A stretch of 64,000 nt of DNA from Virgibacillus subterraneus (GCF_900110695.1 NZ_FOEH01000003.1:62001-126000); one strand, 5' to 3'; numbered from the stretch's first letter, positions 53,916 through 62,480 are shown. Numbers and translations: made by a program. The notes: generated by a model from the letters alone, not told the origin.

Positions 53916-54117
53916 AGGAGGTCATATCAATGGAAAATACAATGGATCTTTTAAAACAAAATTTTATATTTGGTGTGACCTTCTGGGCGGTAAAAAATAA
54001 CTAGCTATAATATTTTTTTATAGTTATGAGGTCACGCATGTCTGTGGCCTTTTTGTATTATATGAGGGGTATGATTTATACCTTGAAAGCACATGCCACA
54101 GGCGTGTGTTTTTTTAT
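53916..54117 (+). promoter_or_regulatory. Ribosome-controlled attenuator with two interlocked terminators upstream of bmrC
   Basis: Segment 1 (53916-53924, in the leader ribosome site) pairs with segment 2 (53976-53984, in late leader codons). Segment 3 (54028-54035) pairs with segment 4 (54044-54051) to form terminator 1 with a T5 run. Segment 2 can instead pair with segment 3 (53973-53982 with 54028-54037). Terminator 2 (54086-54097 with 54101-54112) ends in TTTTT, and its 5' arm (54095-54101) can instead pair with CTGTGGC of segment 4 (54042-54048). So 1:2, 3:4 and terminator 2 compete with 2:3 and 4:5. Confidence 0.7.
53930..54004 (+). CDS. bmrB: 24-residue leader peptide of the bmrCD operon (BmrB-like)
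   Basis: A short frame runs from ATG 53930 to TAG 54004 after the strong ribosome site GAGAGGAGG. The peptide begins MENTMDLLKQNF and ends GVTFWAVKNN. It is encoded between the promoter and two terminators and precedes an ortholog pair of BmrC/BmrD. In B. subtilis bmrB encodes a small peptide whose translation controls bmrCD by attenuation. I use the name by position and arrangement; I cannot compare the peptide sequences here. No run of a single rare amino acid is seen, so translation speed in general, rather than one amino acid, is the likely signal. Confidence 0.7.
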   Translation: MENTMDLLKQNFIFGVTFWAVKNN

Positions 54118-54160
54118 TTGCTCAGAAGGCTGCTGTTAGAGAGAGAAGTAGGTGATTAAT

Positions 54161-55912
54161 ATGTTTCAGGTTTTTAAGAAGTTGGATTGGTTTTTCAAAC
54201 ATTATTGGAGAAGGTATACGTTTGCAATTATTGCTTTAGTTATTTCGAGTGCAATCGGATTGATTCCGCCGAAGCTGATTGGGTACGTTATCGATAGAAT
54301 ACAATTTGAAACGTTAACCATGCAATTATTAGTAATGATTGTTGCAGGCTATTTAATTTTAACAATCGTTCATTACGGAATTTCATTTTTATGGGATTAT
54401 ACGTTGTTTGGTGGAGCAGTCATTTTGGAGAGATGGACGCGTAGTAAGATGATGGATCATTTCCTGAAAATGACTCCAACGTTTTATGGGAAATACCGCA
54501 CGGGTGACCTGATGGCACGTAGCACAAATGATCTTAAGACGATTAACCTTACGGCAGGATTTGGTGTTCTGACACTTGTAGATTCGAGCATATTTATGTT
54601 GATGATAGTTGGAATGATGGGGTTTACGATCAGTTGGAATTTAACCCTTGCTGCTCTGATTCCATTACCGATCATGGCGATTGTTATGAATAAATATGGT
54701 GCTGCCATCCATGCCCGTTTCACGAAGGCACAGGAAGCATTTAGCGAAATGAATAATGAAGTGCTTGAATCAATTCGTGGTGTTCGGGTGATTCGTGCAT
54801 TTGTACAGGAAGAACAGGATGAGAAGCGGTTCTACTCCAGGACAAATGACGTTTATGAAAAGAACATAGAGGTAGCAAAAATTGATGCTTTATTTGAGCC
54901 GACAATGAAAATTCTCGTTGGCTTATCCTATACGATTGGGTTAGGATATGGAGCATTACTCGTATTTGAAAACAGGATTACGTTAGGTGATTTGGTAACG
55001 TTTAATGTTTATCTTGGTATGTTAATTTGGCCAATGTTTGCTGTGGGAGAACTAATAAACATATTACAGCGAGGAAATGCGTCGCTGGACAGAGTTAACA
55101 ATACGTTGGATTATCAGGCCGATATTACAAATCCAGATTACCCTCAAACTGTTCGGGAAGTAAATACGATTGATTTTGATGCTGTATCTTTTTCCTACCC
55201 ATCAACCAATAGTAATCAGTTAACCGATATTTCATTAAATGTGAAAAAAGGGCAGACGATTGGAGTTGTTGGTAAAACTGGAGCAGGTAAAACAACCCTA
55301 TTTAAACTAATGCTCAGACAGTATCCAGGTTTAGTTGGGGCTATAAAAATGTCAGGAATTGATATAGATTCAATAGAGTTGGATGAGATTCGGTCATGGA
55401 TTGGTTATGTACCACAAGATCAGATGATGTTTTCTAAGTCCATTCGTGAAAACATCCAATTTGGTAAAGAAGATGCAACAGATAAGGAAATATACCGTGT
55501 GATGGAGCTTGCGCATTTTCTGGAAGATATCAAGCAGCTTCCAAATGGGTTAAATACGCAAGTCGGTGAAAGCGGAGTCACTTTATCAGGTGGTCAAAAG
55601 CAAAGAGTTGCATTAGCACGTGCTTTTATTAAAGACCCGGAAATTTTAATATTGGATGACTCAATGTCTGCTGTTGATGGAAAAACAGAGGCAAAAATAA
55701 TCGAGCATTTACGTGATGAACGTAAAAATAAAACAACATTTATTGCAGCACATCGTATGTCAGCTGTAACACATGCAGATCATATTATTGTGCTCGAGGA
55801 TGGAAAAATTGCAGAAGAGGGAACACATGAGGAATTGATGAAGTTGAATGGCTGGTACAAGGAACAATACCAGCAGCAACAATTAGCAGACGACGGGGAG
55901 GTGCGTTCCTAA
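54161..55912 (+). CDS. bmrC: Heterodimeric multidrug ABC exporter subunit BmrC (YheI)
   Basis: The 583-residue half-transporter has six helices (about 15-300) and an ATPase domain: Walker A GKTGAGKTT, signature LSGGQKQRVALARA, and Walker B ILILDDSMSAVD, where the catalytic Glu is Asp. That degenerate residue is the mark of BmrC; its intact LSGGQ completes the active site of the partner. N-terminal MFQVFKKLDWFFKHYW and NEVLESIRGVRVIRAFVQE closely resemble B. subtilis YheI. ATG at 54161 follows AGGTGAT; the GTG at 54152 lies in that site. Confidence 0.93.
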   Translation: MFQVFKKLDWFFKHYWRRYTFAIIALVISSAIGLIPPKLIGYVIDRIQFETLTMQLLVMIVAGYLILTIVHYGISFLWDYTLFGGAVILERWTRSKMMDHFLKMTPTFYGKYRTGDLMARSTNDLKTINLTAGFGVLTLVDSSIFMLMIVGMMGFTISWNLTLAALIPLPIMAIVMNKYGAAIHARFTKAQEAFSEMNNEVLESIRGVRVIRAFVQEEQDEKRFYSRTNDVYEKNIEVAKIDALFEPTMKILVGLSYTIGLGYGALLVFENRITLGDLVTFNVYLGMLIWPMFAVGELINILQRGNASLDRVNNTLDYQADITNPDYPQTVREVNTIDFDAVSFSYPSTNSNQLTDISLNVKKGQTIGVVGKTGAGKTTLFKLMLRQYPGLVGAIKMSGIDIDSIELDEIRSWIGYVPQDQMMFSKSIRENIQFGKEDATDKEIYRVMELAHFLEDIKQLPNGLNTQVGESGVTLSGGQKQRVALARAFIKDPEILILDDSMSAVDGKTEAKIIEHLRDERKNKTTFIAAHRMSAVTHADHIIVLEDGKIAEEGTHEELMKLNGWYKEQYQQQQLADDGEVRS

Positions 55913-57945
55913 TGAAATCAAAATCATCAACTGAAAAGCGACTATTTCAATATGCATTACATTTTAAGAAGGGTATTTTGATCGGTTTAGCTTGTCTGAT
56001 CGTTGCTGTCGCACTTGAACTTGCTGGCCCTTTAATTGCAAAAACAGTAATTGATGAACATATCCTAGGGGTAGAAGGTAAATGGCAGAAGGTAGAAAAC
56101 AATGATGATAAATATACGGTTGCTTATAATGATGAATTGTACAAACGAGCAGACCGGGTAGATAATACAGATCAGCAGATAGGAAGCGCTACCGTCTTTC
56201 AAGTGGGCCACGATTACTATTTTATAAATGAAGCTGTTTCATTACAAGGTAAACGTAGTGTAGAGAATGAAACAATTACTATTACTACTGCTGATGATAC
56301 CATGACATATAAAGGTGAAAAACTTTCATTGTCTGAAATTTATCCATTTTTCAAGCCCGAACAAAGGCCAATTATATTTCTGTTGGTTTTATATATGGTA
56401 TTGCTTGTTATTGCGGGGTTCTTTCAGTTTTACCAGACATTCTTATTGCAGAAATCATCCAATCAAATTGTACAAAAAATGCGTAATGATATATTTGCGC
56501 ATACACAACGAATTCCAATTAACTACTATGTGGAGCAATCTGCTGGGAAGATTGTGGCACGGGTTACGAATGATACGGAAGCAATACGTGATTTGTACGA
56601 AAGAGTCTTATCAATTGTTGTAACAAGTATTATATACATGACAGGAATATTCGTCGCGTTATTTATTCTTGATGTAAAGTTAGCTGCAATGTGTTTAGTG
56701 CTTGTTCCCTTAATTATTGGATGGATGAAACTATATAAACACTATGGCACGAAATATAACAGGGTTGTTCGTGCGACGATTAGTGAGATTAATGGGAACA
56801 TCAATGAGGCAATTCAGGGAATGCCAATTATTCAAGCGTTCAGCAGGGAGAAAAAAACGAAGGACGATTTCGACGTATTGAATGAACGGCACTTTACTTA
56901 TCAACGTAAACTGGTTAAGTTAAGTGCATTAACGTCATATAATCTTGTAACAGTTTTTCGTAACTTGGCATTTGTCGGCTTTATTTGGTATTTCGGTTCC
57001 TTTTCATTAGAACCAGGAAGTATTATTTCAATCGGGGTGCTTTATGCATTTGTTGATTATTTAACTAGGTTGTTTGAGCCGATGGAGGATATTGTCAATC
57101 AGCTTCCATTAATTGAACAGGCACGTGTTGCTGGAAACAGGGTATTTGAATTACTGGACCATGACGGTGAGAAGGTTATCAATGATAGTCTAGATCGATA
57201 TCAAGGTAATATTTATTTTGATCACGTGTCGTTTGCATATAATGATGTTGATTATGTTTTAAACGATATTTCTTTTGAAATTAAATCAGGGGAAACAGCA
57301 GCATTTGTAGGACATACGGGATCTGGGAAGAGTTCGATTATGAATTTGCTTTTCCGTTTTTATGACCCGCAAAAAGGAACAATTAAAATTGATGGGCATT
57401 GTACACAGGAATGGTCCCGACAACAAGTTAGAGGGCACATGGGTATTGTGCTCCAAGATCCATTTTTGTTTTCCGGAACAATCCTTTCAAATGTCACAAT
57501 GAATGATCCTGGAATTACTCGAGCAAGCGCAATTGGGGCTTTAAAAGCCGTTGGAGCAGACCGTTTCATAGAAAAGCTACCAGATGGATATGATGAGAAG
57601 GTGACTGAAGGAGGTACGACTTATTCACTTGGTGAGCGTCAATTAATTTCCTTCGCTCGAGCACTCGCTTTCGATCCGGCGATTCTTATTTTGGATGAAG
57701 CAACAGCTAATATAGATACCGAGACAGAGACAATTATCCAAAATGCTTTGGAAGTTTTAAAACAGGGGAGAACTACACTTGTTATTGCACACCGTTTATC
57801 GACAATTCAGCAAGCAGATTCTATTTTTGTACTAGAAAATGGTACAATAAAAGAACAAGGTAATCATCATCAGCTTATTGGTGAAAGGGGCTTATATTAT
57901 CATATGTACCGAATGCAACAAGGAAAGTCGAAACGAGCAGTCTAG
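55912..57945 (+). CDS. bmrD: Heterodimeric multidrug ABC exporter subunit BmrD (YheH)
   Basis: The 677-residue half-transporter has an extra extracytoplasmic insert of about 100 residues between TM1 and TM2 (about 40-145), as in BmrD. Its ATPase has Walker A GHTGSGKSS, a degenerate signature YSLGERQLISFARAL in place of LSGGQ, and a canonical Walker B ILILDEATANID with catalytic Glu. Together with BmrC this gives one active and one degenerate ATP site. ATG overlaps the bmrC stop by one base after GGGGAGGTG. Confidence 0.93.
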   Translation: MKSKSSTEKRLFQYALHFKKGILIGLACLIVAVALELAGPLIAKTVIDEHILGVEGKWQKVENNDDKYTVAYNDELYKRADRVDNTDQQIGSATVFQVGHDYYFINEAVSLQGKRSVENETITITTADDTMTYKGEKLSLSEIYPFFKPEQRPIIFLLVLYMVLLVIAGFFQFYQTFLLQKSSNQIVQKMRNDIFAHTQRIPINYYVEQSAGKIVARVTNDTEAIRDLYERVLSIVVTSIIYMTGIFVALFILDVKLAAMCLVLVPLIIGWMKLYKHYGTKYNRVVRATISEINGNINEAIQGMPIIQAFSREKKTKDDFDVLNERHFTYQRKLVKLSALTSYNLVTVFRNLAFVGFIWYFGSFSLEPGSIISIGVLYAFVDYLTRLFEPMEDIVNQLPLIEQARVAGNRVFELLDHDGEKVINDSLDRYQGNIYFDHVSFAYNDVDYVLNDISFEIKSGETAAFVGHTGSGKSSIMNLLFRFYDPQKGTIKIDGHCTQEWSRQQVRGHMGIVLQDPFLFSGTILSNVTMNDPGITRASAIGALKAVGADRFIEKLPDGYDEKVTEGGTTYSLGERQLISFARALAFDPAILILDEATANIDTETETIIQNALEVLKQGRTTLVIAHRLSTIQQADSIFVLENGTIKEQGNHHQLIGERGLYYHMYRMQQGKSKRAV

Positions 57946-57969
57946 TTATTCAGCTGTGTGAGGTGTGTT

Positions 57970-58785
57970 ATGACAAAAGAAAGAAATGATCATGATGTGA
58001 TTGATGAAGATCTATATGAAGAGTTTGACGAAGAAGAATTAAAGGAACTTGTGGAAATCGAGCGCCAAAAAGCATTAACAAAAGCACAGCAGGAAAAAGA
58101 CCCAAAACCAAAGCGTCCATTTCCAAAGTGGGCGTTTTGGTTAATTGCACTTGTAATGCTATTTAATGTGGTGGCACTCCTTCCTAAAACGTTTTCGGTT
58201 CCTGCTGTTAAATTTTTAATAACATCAGCTAAATTGTCGACTCAGGATAATATCCAAACTTATAAAGAAGCAGTTGTTACGATCGAGACAGGTGATAGTA
58301 AAGGGACTGGTTTTGCAATCACAGCTGACGGGACAATCTTAACCAATCACCATGTAGTTGAAGGGAAAGATTCTGTTACGGTTGCTTTTCCCGAAGCTGG
58401 ATTATTTTCAGCCGTTATTGTAGATACATTTCCATCAGTCGATTTAGCAGTTCTGGATATAGCTGGCGAGAACCTGCCACATTTAAAATTAGCTGACAAG
58501 ACAAATTTCCAGCCGAATGATCCGATTTATTTTATAGGTAATCCACTGAGTTTTAATGGAATAGCTAATAAAGGAACAATAATAGATTATACGTCATTAG
58601 GTAGTTGGGAAGAGCCGGTTTTAATGATAGATGCCCCAGTATACCGTGGGAATAGCGGAAGTCCGGTTATTAACCAGGATGGCGAAGTTATTGGAGTTGT
58701 TTTTGCAACATTGTTTCATGATACGCATGGGCGTGTAGGGCTTTTTGTGCCTATTGATTATTATTATGAACAAAACGATCAATGA
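57970..58785 (+). CDS. Membrane-anchored trypsin-like serine protease (HtrA-like, no PDZ)
   Basis: About 271 residues with an acidic cytoplasmic N-terminus (about 1-50), one transmembrane helix (about 57-75) and an extracytoplasmic S1C protease domain. The triad is visible as His in ILTNHHVVEG, Asp in FPSVDLAVLD and Ser in YRGNSGSPV. No PDZ domain follows, unlike HtrA/DegP. It may process or degrade envelope proteins. ATG 57970 follows GAGGTG; a GTG at 57958 is too early. It follows bmrD by 24 bases and may be co-transcribed. Confidence 0.85.
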   Translation: MTKERNDHDVIDEDLYEEFDEEELKELVEIERQKALTKAQQEKDPKPKRPFPKWAFWLIALVMLFNVVALLPKTFSVPAVKFLITSAKLSTQDNIQTYKEAVVTIETGDSKGTGFAITADGTILTNHHVVEGKDSVTVAFPEAGLFSAVIVDTFPSVDLAVLDIAGENLPHLKLADKTNFQPNDPIYFIGNPLSFNGIANKGTIIDYTSLGSWEEPVLMIDAPVYRGNSGSPVINQDGEVIGVVFATLFHDTHGRVGLFVPIDYYYEQNDQ

Positions 58786-58808
58786 TTTTCGTTTAAATTA
58801 CAAAAATT

Positions 58809-58836
58809 GGTGCCTTACAGAGGCATCATTTTTTAT
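58809..58836 (+). terminator. Terminator of the bmr/protease transcription unit
   Basis: GGTGCCT pairs with AGGCATC over TACAG, then ATTTTTT. The 58,786-59,123 gap otherwise holds the sigI promoter region. Confidence 0.7.
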
Positions 58837-59064
58837 TTAGCAGTCATTTACTACAAGATTATGCTAATAAGCCGTTATAATAGATAAGTAATGAATACTT
58901 AAACAAACTGTAATTATTTTGAGATAGCAACAGAGTAGCTAGTACGATAAGCTTAATCTAGGTAATTTTTATGCAAAAATATATAAAACAAAGATGGTGA
59001 TTTCATCATGATAAATAATATATTGACTAAAAATGAAATGATATATAATAAATCCTTATTAACT

Positions 59065-59093
59065 ACACCCAAAAAGCGCAATAATAAAACGAA
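59065..59093 (+). promoter_or_regulatory. Possible SigI-dependent autoregulatory promoter
   Basis: ACACCCAAAAA (59065) and CGAA (59090-59093) resemble the ACCCCC/CGAA elements reported for SigI promoters, though the C run is short. A sigma-A-like TTGACT with TATAAT 15 bases later lies just upstream (about 59,030-59,056). Confidence 0.35.
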
Positions 59094-59123
59094 ATCTGTA
59101 ATGACTGGGGGTGCTTCAGTCTA

Positions 59124-59849
59124 ATGATGAGTCAGCCTGTAGAAGAAATGCCCCTTGATGAAATGATTGCCTCAGTCCAGCGAGGGGATCAAACGTTACA
59201 GAACTATCTTTTAAAGTCATATCAGCCGTTTATTGCCAAATGTGTTTCAGAAGTTTGCAAACGTTATATTGACCCACAAAAAGATGATGAATTCAGTATT
59301 GGTCTAGCTGCATTTAATGAAGCAATTTTATCCTATTCTCCTGATAAAGGCAGTTCTTTCCTCTCCTTTTCAAAGCTAGTTGTGAAGAGAAAAGTGATTG
59401 ATTATATCCGGTATGTTCAAAGGACACCTGCTGCGATATCACTAGACGAAAGCTTTGATGAAGAGCAGATGGAAAATCCTACCGAGATTGTTGCTGTGAA
59501 AGAAATTTATCAGCAGGAACAAGAAGCGTGGCATCGCAGGGAAGAAATTATGGATTTTAAAGAGAAGCTGCGTGTCTATAAATTGTCATTGGTTGAGCTG
59601 ACAGAGGCTTCACCAAAGCATAAGGATGCACGTGAGTCAGCTGTTGCAGTAGCCAGAAAGCTTTATAATGATACTGACCTTCGGGAGTATGTGTACCAAA
59701 AGAAGAAACTGCCGATTAAGGATCTAGTAAAAATAGTGGATGTAAGTAAGAAAACGTTAGAAAGAAACAGGAAATTTATTTTGGCTATCTTTGTTGTTTT
59801 AGATGAAGATTATATGTATCTTAAGGAGTATCTTAAGGGGGTGGGTTAG
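59124..59849 (+). CDS. sigI: RNA polymerase sigma factor SigI
   Basis: The 241-residue protein has a region-2 domain (about 20-95: AFNEAILSYSPDKGSSFLSFSKLVVKRKVIDYIRY) and the distinctive SigI C-terminal domain (about 125-235: KEKLRVYKLSLVELTEASPKHKD, LPIKDLVKIVDVSKKTLERNRKFI). SigI controls heat- and cell-wall-stress genes in Bacillus. The start ATGATG follows GGGGGTG by about 11 bases. A 38-codon open frame ends at this start (TAATG). It overlaps rsgI by one base. Confidence 0.93.
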   Translation: MMSQPVEEMPLDEMIASVQRGDQTLQNYLLKSYQPFIAKCVSEVCKRYIDPQKDDEFSIGLAAFNEAILSYSPDKGSSFLSFSKLVVKRKVIDYIRYVQRTPAAISLDESFDEEQMENPTEIVAVKEIYQQEQEAWHRREEIMDFKEKLRVYKLSLVELTEASPKHKDARESAVAVARKLYNDTDLREYVYQKKKLPIKDLVKIVDVSKKTLERNRKFILAIFVVLDEDYMYLKEYLKGVG

Positions 59850-60979
59850 TGAAAAAAGGAATCGTAATGGAAAAGCATCGCCACTATACAATTGTTATGC
59901 AAAAAGATGGTGCATTCCAGAAAGCTCTGCCAATTAAAGATGCTGATATTGGTGCTGAAGTTTTTTTTCAGCCAAAGGAAACAAAAATGAGTTCATTATT
60001 TTATCTATTTTCGAGCAAAAACAAAATAGTTCCTGTTCGCTTAATTGCAATGACTTGTATGTTATTTGTACTAATAATGCCTTTCTACTTTATCATGAAT
60101 TCAAATGAAACATATGCATATGTTAACATTGATATCAATCCGAGTGTTGAACTAGAAGTTAATGAACAGCTAAAAGTACAATCAATTAATCCATTGAATG
60201 GTGACGCTGAAATTCTCATTAATAAGCTTTCCGAATATAAAGGTAAAGAATTAGAACATGTCATCGATAACATAATGAATACAAGTGAAAAGGCGGGCTT
60301 ATTAAAAAATGGCAAAAATATGCTTGTCGGGGTCAGCTACATATTGGATTCACATAAAATATCGGTTGTTGATACAGTTGACAAGTACTTCTCAGACCAT
60401 AATACGGACTGGAAAATAGCTACATTTAAAGTACCTAAAGAAATACGTATGCAGGCTAAGGAAAATAAACAGACAATGAATGAACTAATGGCGACATCAC
60501 TTACTGAATCAAGTGAAACTCATGATGTTTCCAAGAAAGATAATATGGATCAAACAGAACCTGTGAATGATGAGGAAGAAGCAATGATTAATTCTTTTTA
60601 TAATAAAAATCAAAATCATTCAGAATCCATTAAATCAAATAAGAGCAATAGTGATGAAACACAATCGTTAAATAAGAATGATCATGAAAAAAAAGGTAAT
60701 AAACATCCAAGCGAGTTAAAAGAAAAAAATGGCGAAATTAATGCAAATAAGAAAAATGAAGGAAAAAATGCCCAAAAAGGTAAACTGAAAAAGGATACTG
60801 CTAAAGATAACAATCGTAAGGCTCGCGGGTATCAAAAAGATAAACATAAGAATCATGGCAATGGAAACCATTGGAGTAATGGTAATGATAAAGATAAAGG
60901 CAATAATAGACATAAAGGAAATAACGGCAATAATAGGAATAATAATGGAAGTAATGGAAATAAAGCAAATAATCATTAA
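59849..60979 (+). CDS. rsgI: Anti-sigma-I factor RsgI with disordered extracytoplasmic tail
   Basis: The 376-residue protein has a cytoplasmic RsgI_N domain (about 1-50), one transmembrane helix (about 69-87) and a conserved juxtamembrane ectodomain that begins YAYVNIDINPSVELEVN. The Asn-Pro there is where RsgI proteins are known to cleave themselves, an early step in releasing SigI. From about residue 215 the protein is low-complexity Asn/Lys/Gly/His, likely disordered and extracytoplasmic, as in B. subtilis RsgI, where it takes part in wall sensing. GTG start overlaps the sigI stop. Confidence 0.92.
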   Translation: MKKGIVMEKHRHYTIVMQKDGAFQKALPIKDADIGAEVFFQPKETKMSSLFYLFSSKNKIVPVRLIAMTCMLFVLIMPFYFIMNSNETYAYVNIDINPSVELEVNEQLKVQSINPLNGDAEILINKLSEYKGKELEHVIDNIMNTSEKAGLLKNGKNMLVGVSYILDSHKISVVDTVDKYFSDHNTDWKIATFKVPKEIRMQAKENKQTMNELMATSLTESSETHDVSKKDNMDQTEPVNDEEEAMINSFYNKNQNHSESIKSNKSNSDETQSLNKNDHEKKGNKHPSELKEKNGEINANKKNEGKNAQKGKLKKDTAKDNNRKARGYQKDKHKNHGNGNHWSNGNDKDKGNNRHKGNNGNNRNNNGSNGNKANNH

Positions 60980-60995
60980 TTATAAGAATTAAATT

Positions 60996-61029
60996 GAAAA
61001 TGCACCAGTATCTGGTGCATTTTCTTTAT
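60996..61029. terminator. Bidirectional terminator between rsgI and yhdB
   Basis: GAAAATGCACCA pairs perfectly with TGGTGCATTTTC over 5 bases. Its right edge touches the end of yhdB, whose stop lies just past the stem. Confidence 0.85.
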
Positions 61030-61262
61030 ACTTCCATTACTGCTGCGGGAGTGTACTTCATAGCGTGGTCAATATAATATAGAAGGGTATCGTGTGATTC
61101 GACTACTTTTGTTTGATCAAGTGAGTAATGATAAGCGTGCAGGAAGATTTGGATTTTTTTGGATAACATGTCATCATTTGTGCGGACCATTAATACAAGC
61201 AGATCATCCCATTGTCCCCACAATGTATAATACAAGGCTTTATCATAATCAGGTATTTCCAT
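61026..61262 (-). CDS. YhdB family protein
   Basis: The 78-residue soluble protein begins MEIPDYDKALYYTLWGQWDD and continues LLVLMVRTNDDMLSKKIQIF, a pattern I recognise from the short YhdB family of Bacillus. Function unknown. AAGGAGGG precedes the ATG. The gene is convergent with rsgI and shares its terminator. Confidence 0.7.
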   Translation of the reverse strand: MEIPDYDKALYYTLWGQWDDLLVLMVRTNDDMLSKKIQIFLHAYHYSLDQTKVVESHDTLLYYIDHAMKYTPAAVMEV

Positions 61263-61362
61263 TGTTGCCCTCCTTTGATTGTAAAGGGTTATTTGTAGTT
61301 TCCCCGAATTACTTTTTTATTGTCTGCAACAAAAATGGTGTGCTTGCCAATTTGTGTTAAGA

Positions 61363-61391
61363 GAATAAATTCACCTTACTGTTACATACTA
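61363..61391 (+). promoter_or_regulatory. Sigma-G-type promoter of the spore lipoprotein gene
   Basis: GAATA, 17 bases, CATACTA: an excellent match to the forespore sigma-G consensus, 30 bases before the start codon. Confidence 0.75.
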
Positions 61392-61421
61392 AGAGCAAAA
61401 TAGTTAAGGAGGAAAAATAAA

Positions 61422-62087
61422 ATGAAATGGAAACTTTTTAGCCTTTTAGTAGTAATATCGATAGCACTTGTAGCATGTCAGGGGAACAATGGAAATGAAG
61501 AAGGACAGAATGGCGATGGAAATAATGTGGAACAAACTCGTTATAATTCCACAGATAATATGAACAATGATCAAAATAAAGGAAATAACAACGGTAATGC
61601 TCAACAAAATGGTAATGATGAGTATGAGCTAGCAGAAAAAGCTGCAGATAAAATTTCCGATCAAGTTGAGGGAATTGACAACGCTTATGTACTAAAAACA
61701 GAGAATAACGCATATGTTGCTGCAGAATTAGATAATGGTAACGCTAATGGAAATAACACTGGCAATACTAATGAAATGAACAACGGTAATGGAGATAACA
61801 TTAATAACACAAATGGCGAAAATAACGGACTCACGAATAATGGGAGTGCTAGAGAAAATGGAAACAACAATGGAGATCAGCTAACTGACGAGGTGAAGCA
61901 AGAAATCTCAAAAATAGTTAAGTCAGTCGATAATGATATTGACAATGTGTATGTTTCGACAAATCCTGATTTCTTTGATTTAGCCAATAACTATGCAGAT
62001 GATGCAGGTAATGGTGATCCTGTTGAAGGTATATTTGATCAAATGGGTAATATGATTGAACGTATTTTCCCGCAAAACCAGGATTAA
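61422..62087 (+). CDS. YhcN/YlaJ family sporulation lipoprotein with Asn-rich insert
   Basis: The 221-residue precursor has a lipoprotein signal (lipobox LVAC, about 16-19), an Asn/Gly/Gln-rich linker (20-66), the first half of the YhcN/YlaJ domain (EKAADKISDQVEGIDNAYVLKTENNAYVAAEL), a second Asn/Gly-rich insert (about 105-150), and the second half (LTDEVKQEISKIVKSVDNDIDNVYVSTNPDFF). Family members sit in the spore inner membrane. The split of the domain by low-complexity sequence is unusual in extent. TTAAGGAGG precedes the ATG, and a sigma-G promoter lies upstream. Confidence 0.88.
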   Translation: MKWKLFSLLVVISIALVACQGNNGNEEGQNGDGNNVEQTRYNSTDNMNNDQNKGNNNGNAQQNGNDEYELAEKAADKISDQVEGIDNAYVLKTENNAYVAAELDNGNANGNNTGNTNEMNNGNGDNINNTNGENNGLTNNGSARENGNNNGDQLTDEVKQEISKIVKSVDNDIDNVYVSTNPDFFDLANNYADDAGNGDPVEGIFDQMGNMIERIFPQNQD

Positions 62088-62110
62088 CAATTTATAACTA
62101 ACTTTTATAT

Positions 62111-62147
62111 GACGAGTGCACACATATAGGTGTGCACTCGTCTTTAT
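62111..62147 (+). terminator. Terminator of the spore lipoprotein gene
   Basis: GACGAGTGCACAC pairs perfectly with GTGTGCACTCGTC, followed by TTTATTTA. Confidence 0.9.
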
Positions 62148-62178
62148 TTAGTCAACATGTGCTATGAATTGATATATA

Positions 62179-62480
62179 TTCAATTGGAATAAATGGTTGG
62201 TCTCATATGATAAAAGTGTAGCAAGTGTGACTCACAATATAAGGCAGTATTTGCAAACTATGATATAATTTTGAATGTAGTAAGTAAATGTTTTTATGGT
62301 AATGTTCTGGTACTTGGAGTTGGGACAGGTGAGTTATCAGCAATTCGCAGTGCTTCTACCTTCAAAGGGGAAAATTGTTTTGCGGATACGATGTTTAATT
62401 TAAAAGAGTACAAGGAAATTATTGATAAAGAAGGCCTATGAACAGGGCTTTACAATCTTGGCGAAGATCTGCAACAATAA
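62179..62480 (+). pseudogene. Decayed yrrT-like SAM-dependent methyltransferase
   Basis: Joined frames read FNWNKWLVSYDKSVAS, then QYKAVFANYDIILNVVSKCF with NVLVLGVGTGELS (methyltransferase motif I), then [20 protein letters not shown], a stop, and [10 protein letters not shown]. These align in order with B. subtilis YrrT (WAATYDQTV, QYKEAFRGYDHILDAI, HVLEFGPGTGNLT, KIVFADTVFENAQAY, GFYQLANDL). About 80 codons between motif I and the FADT segment are missing, and there are frameshifts and a stop. YrrT belongs to SAM and methionine recycling, which fits its place before luxS. Confidence 0.65.
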
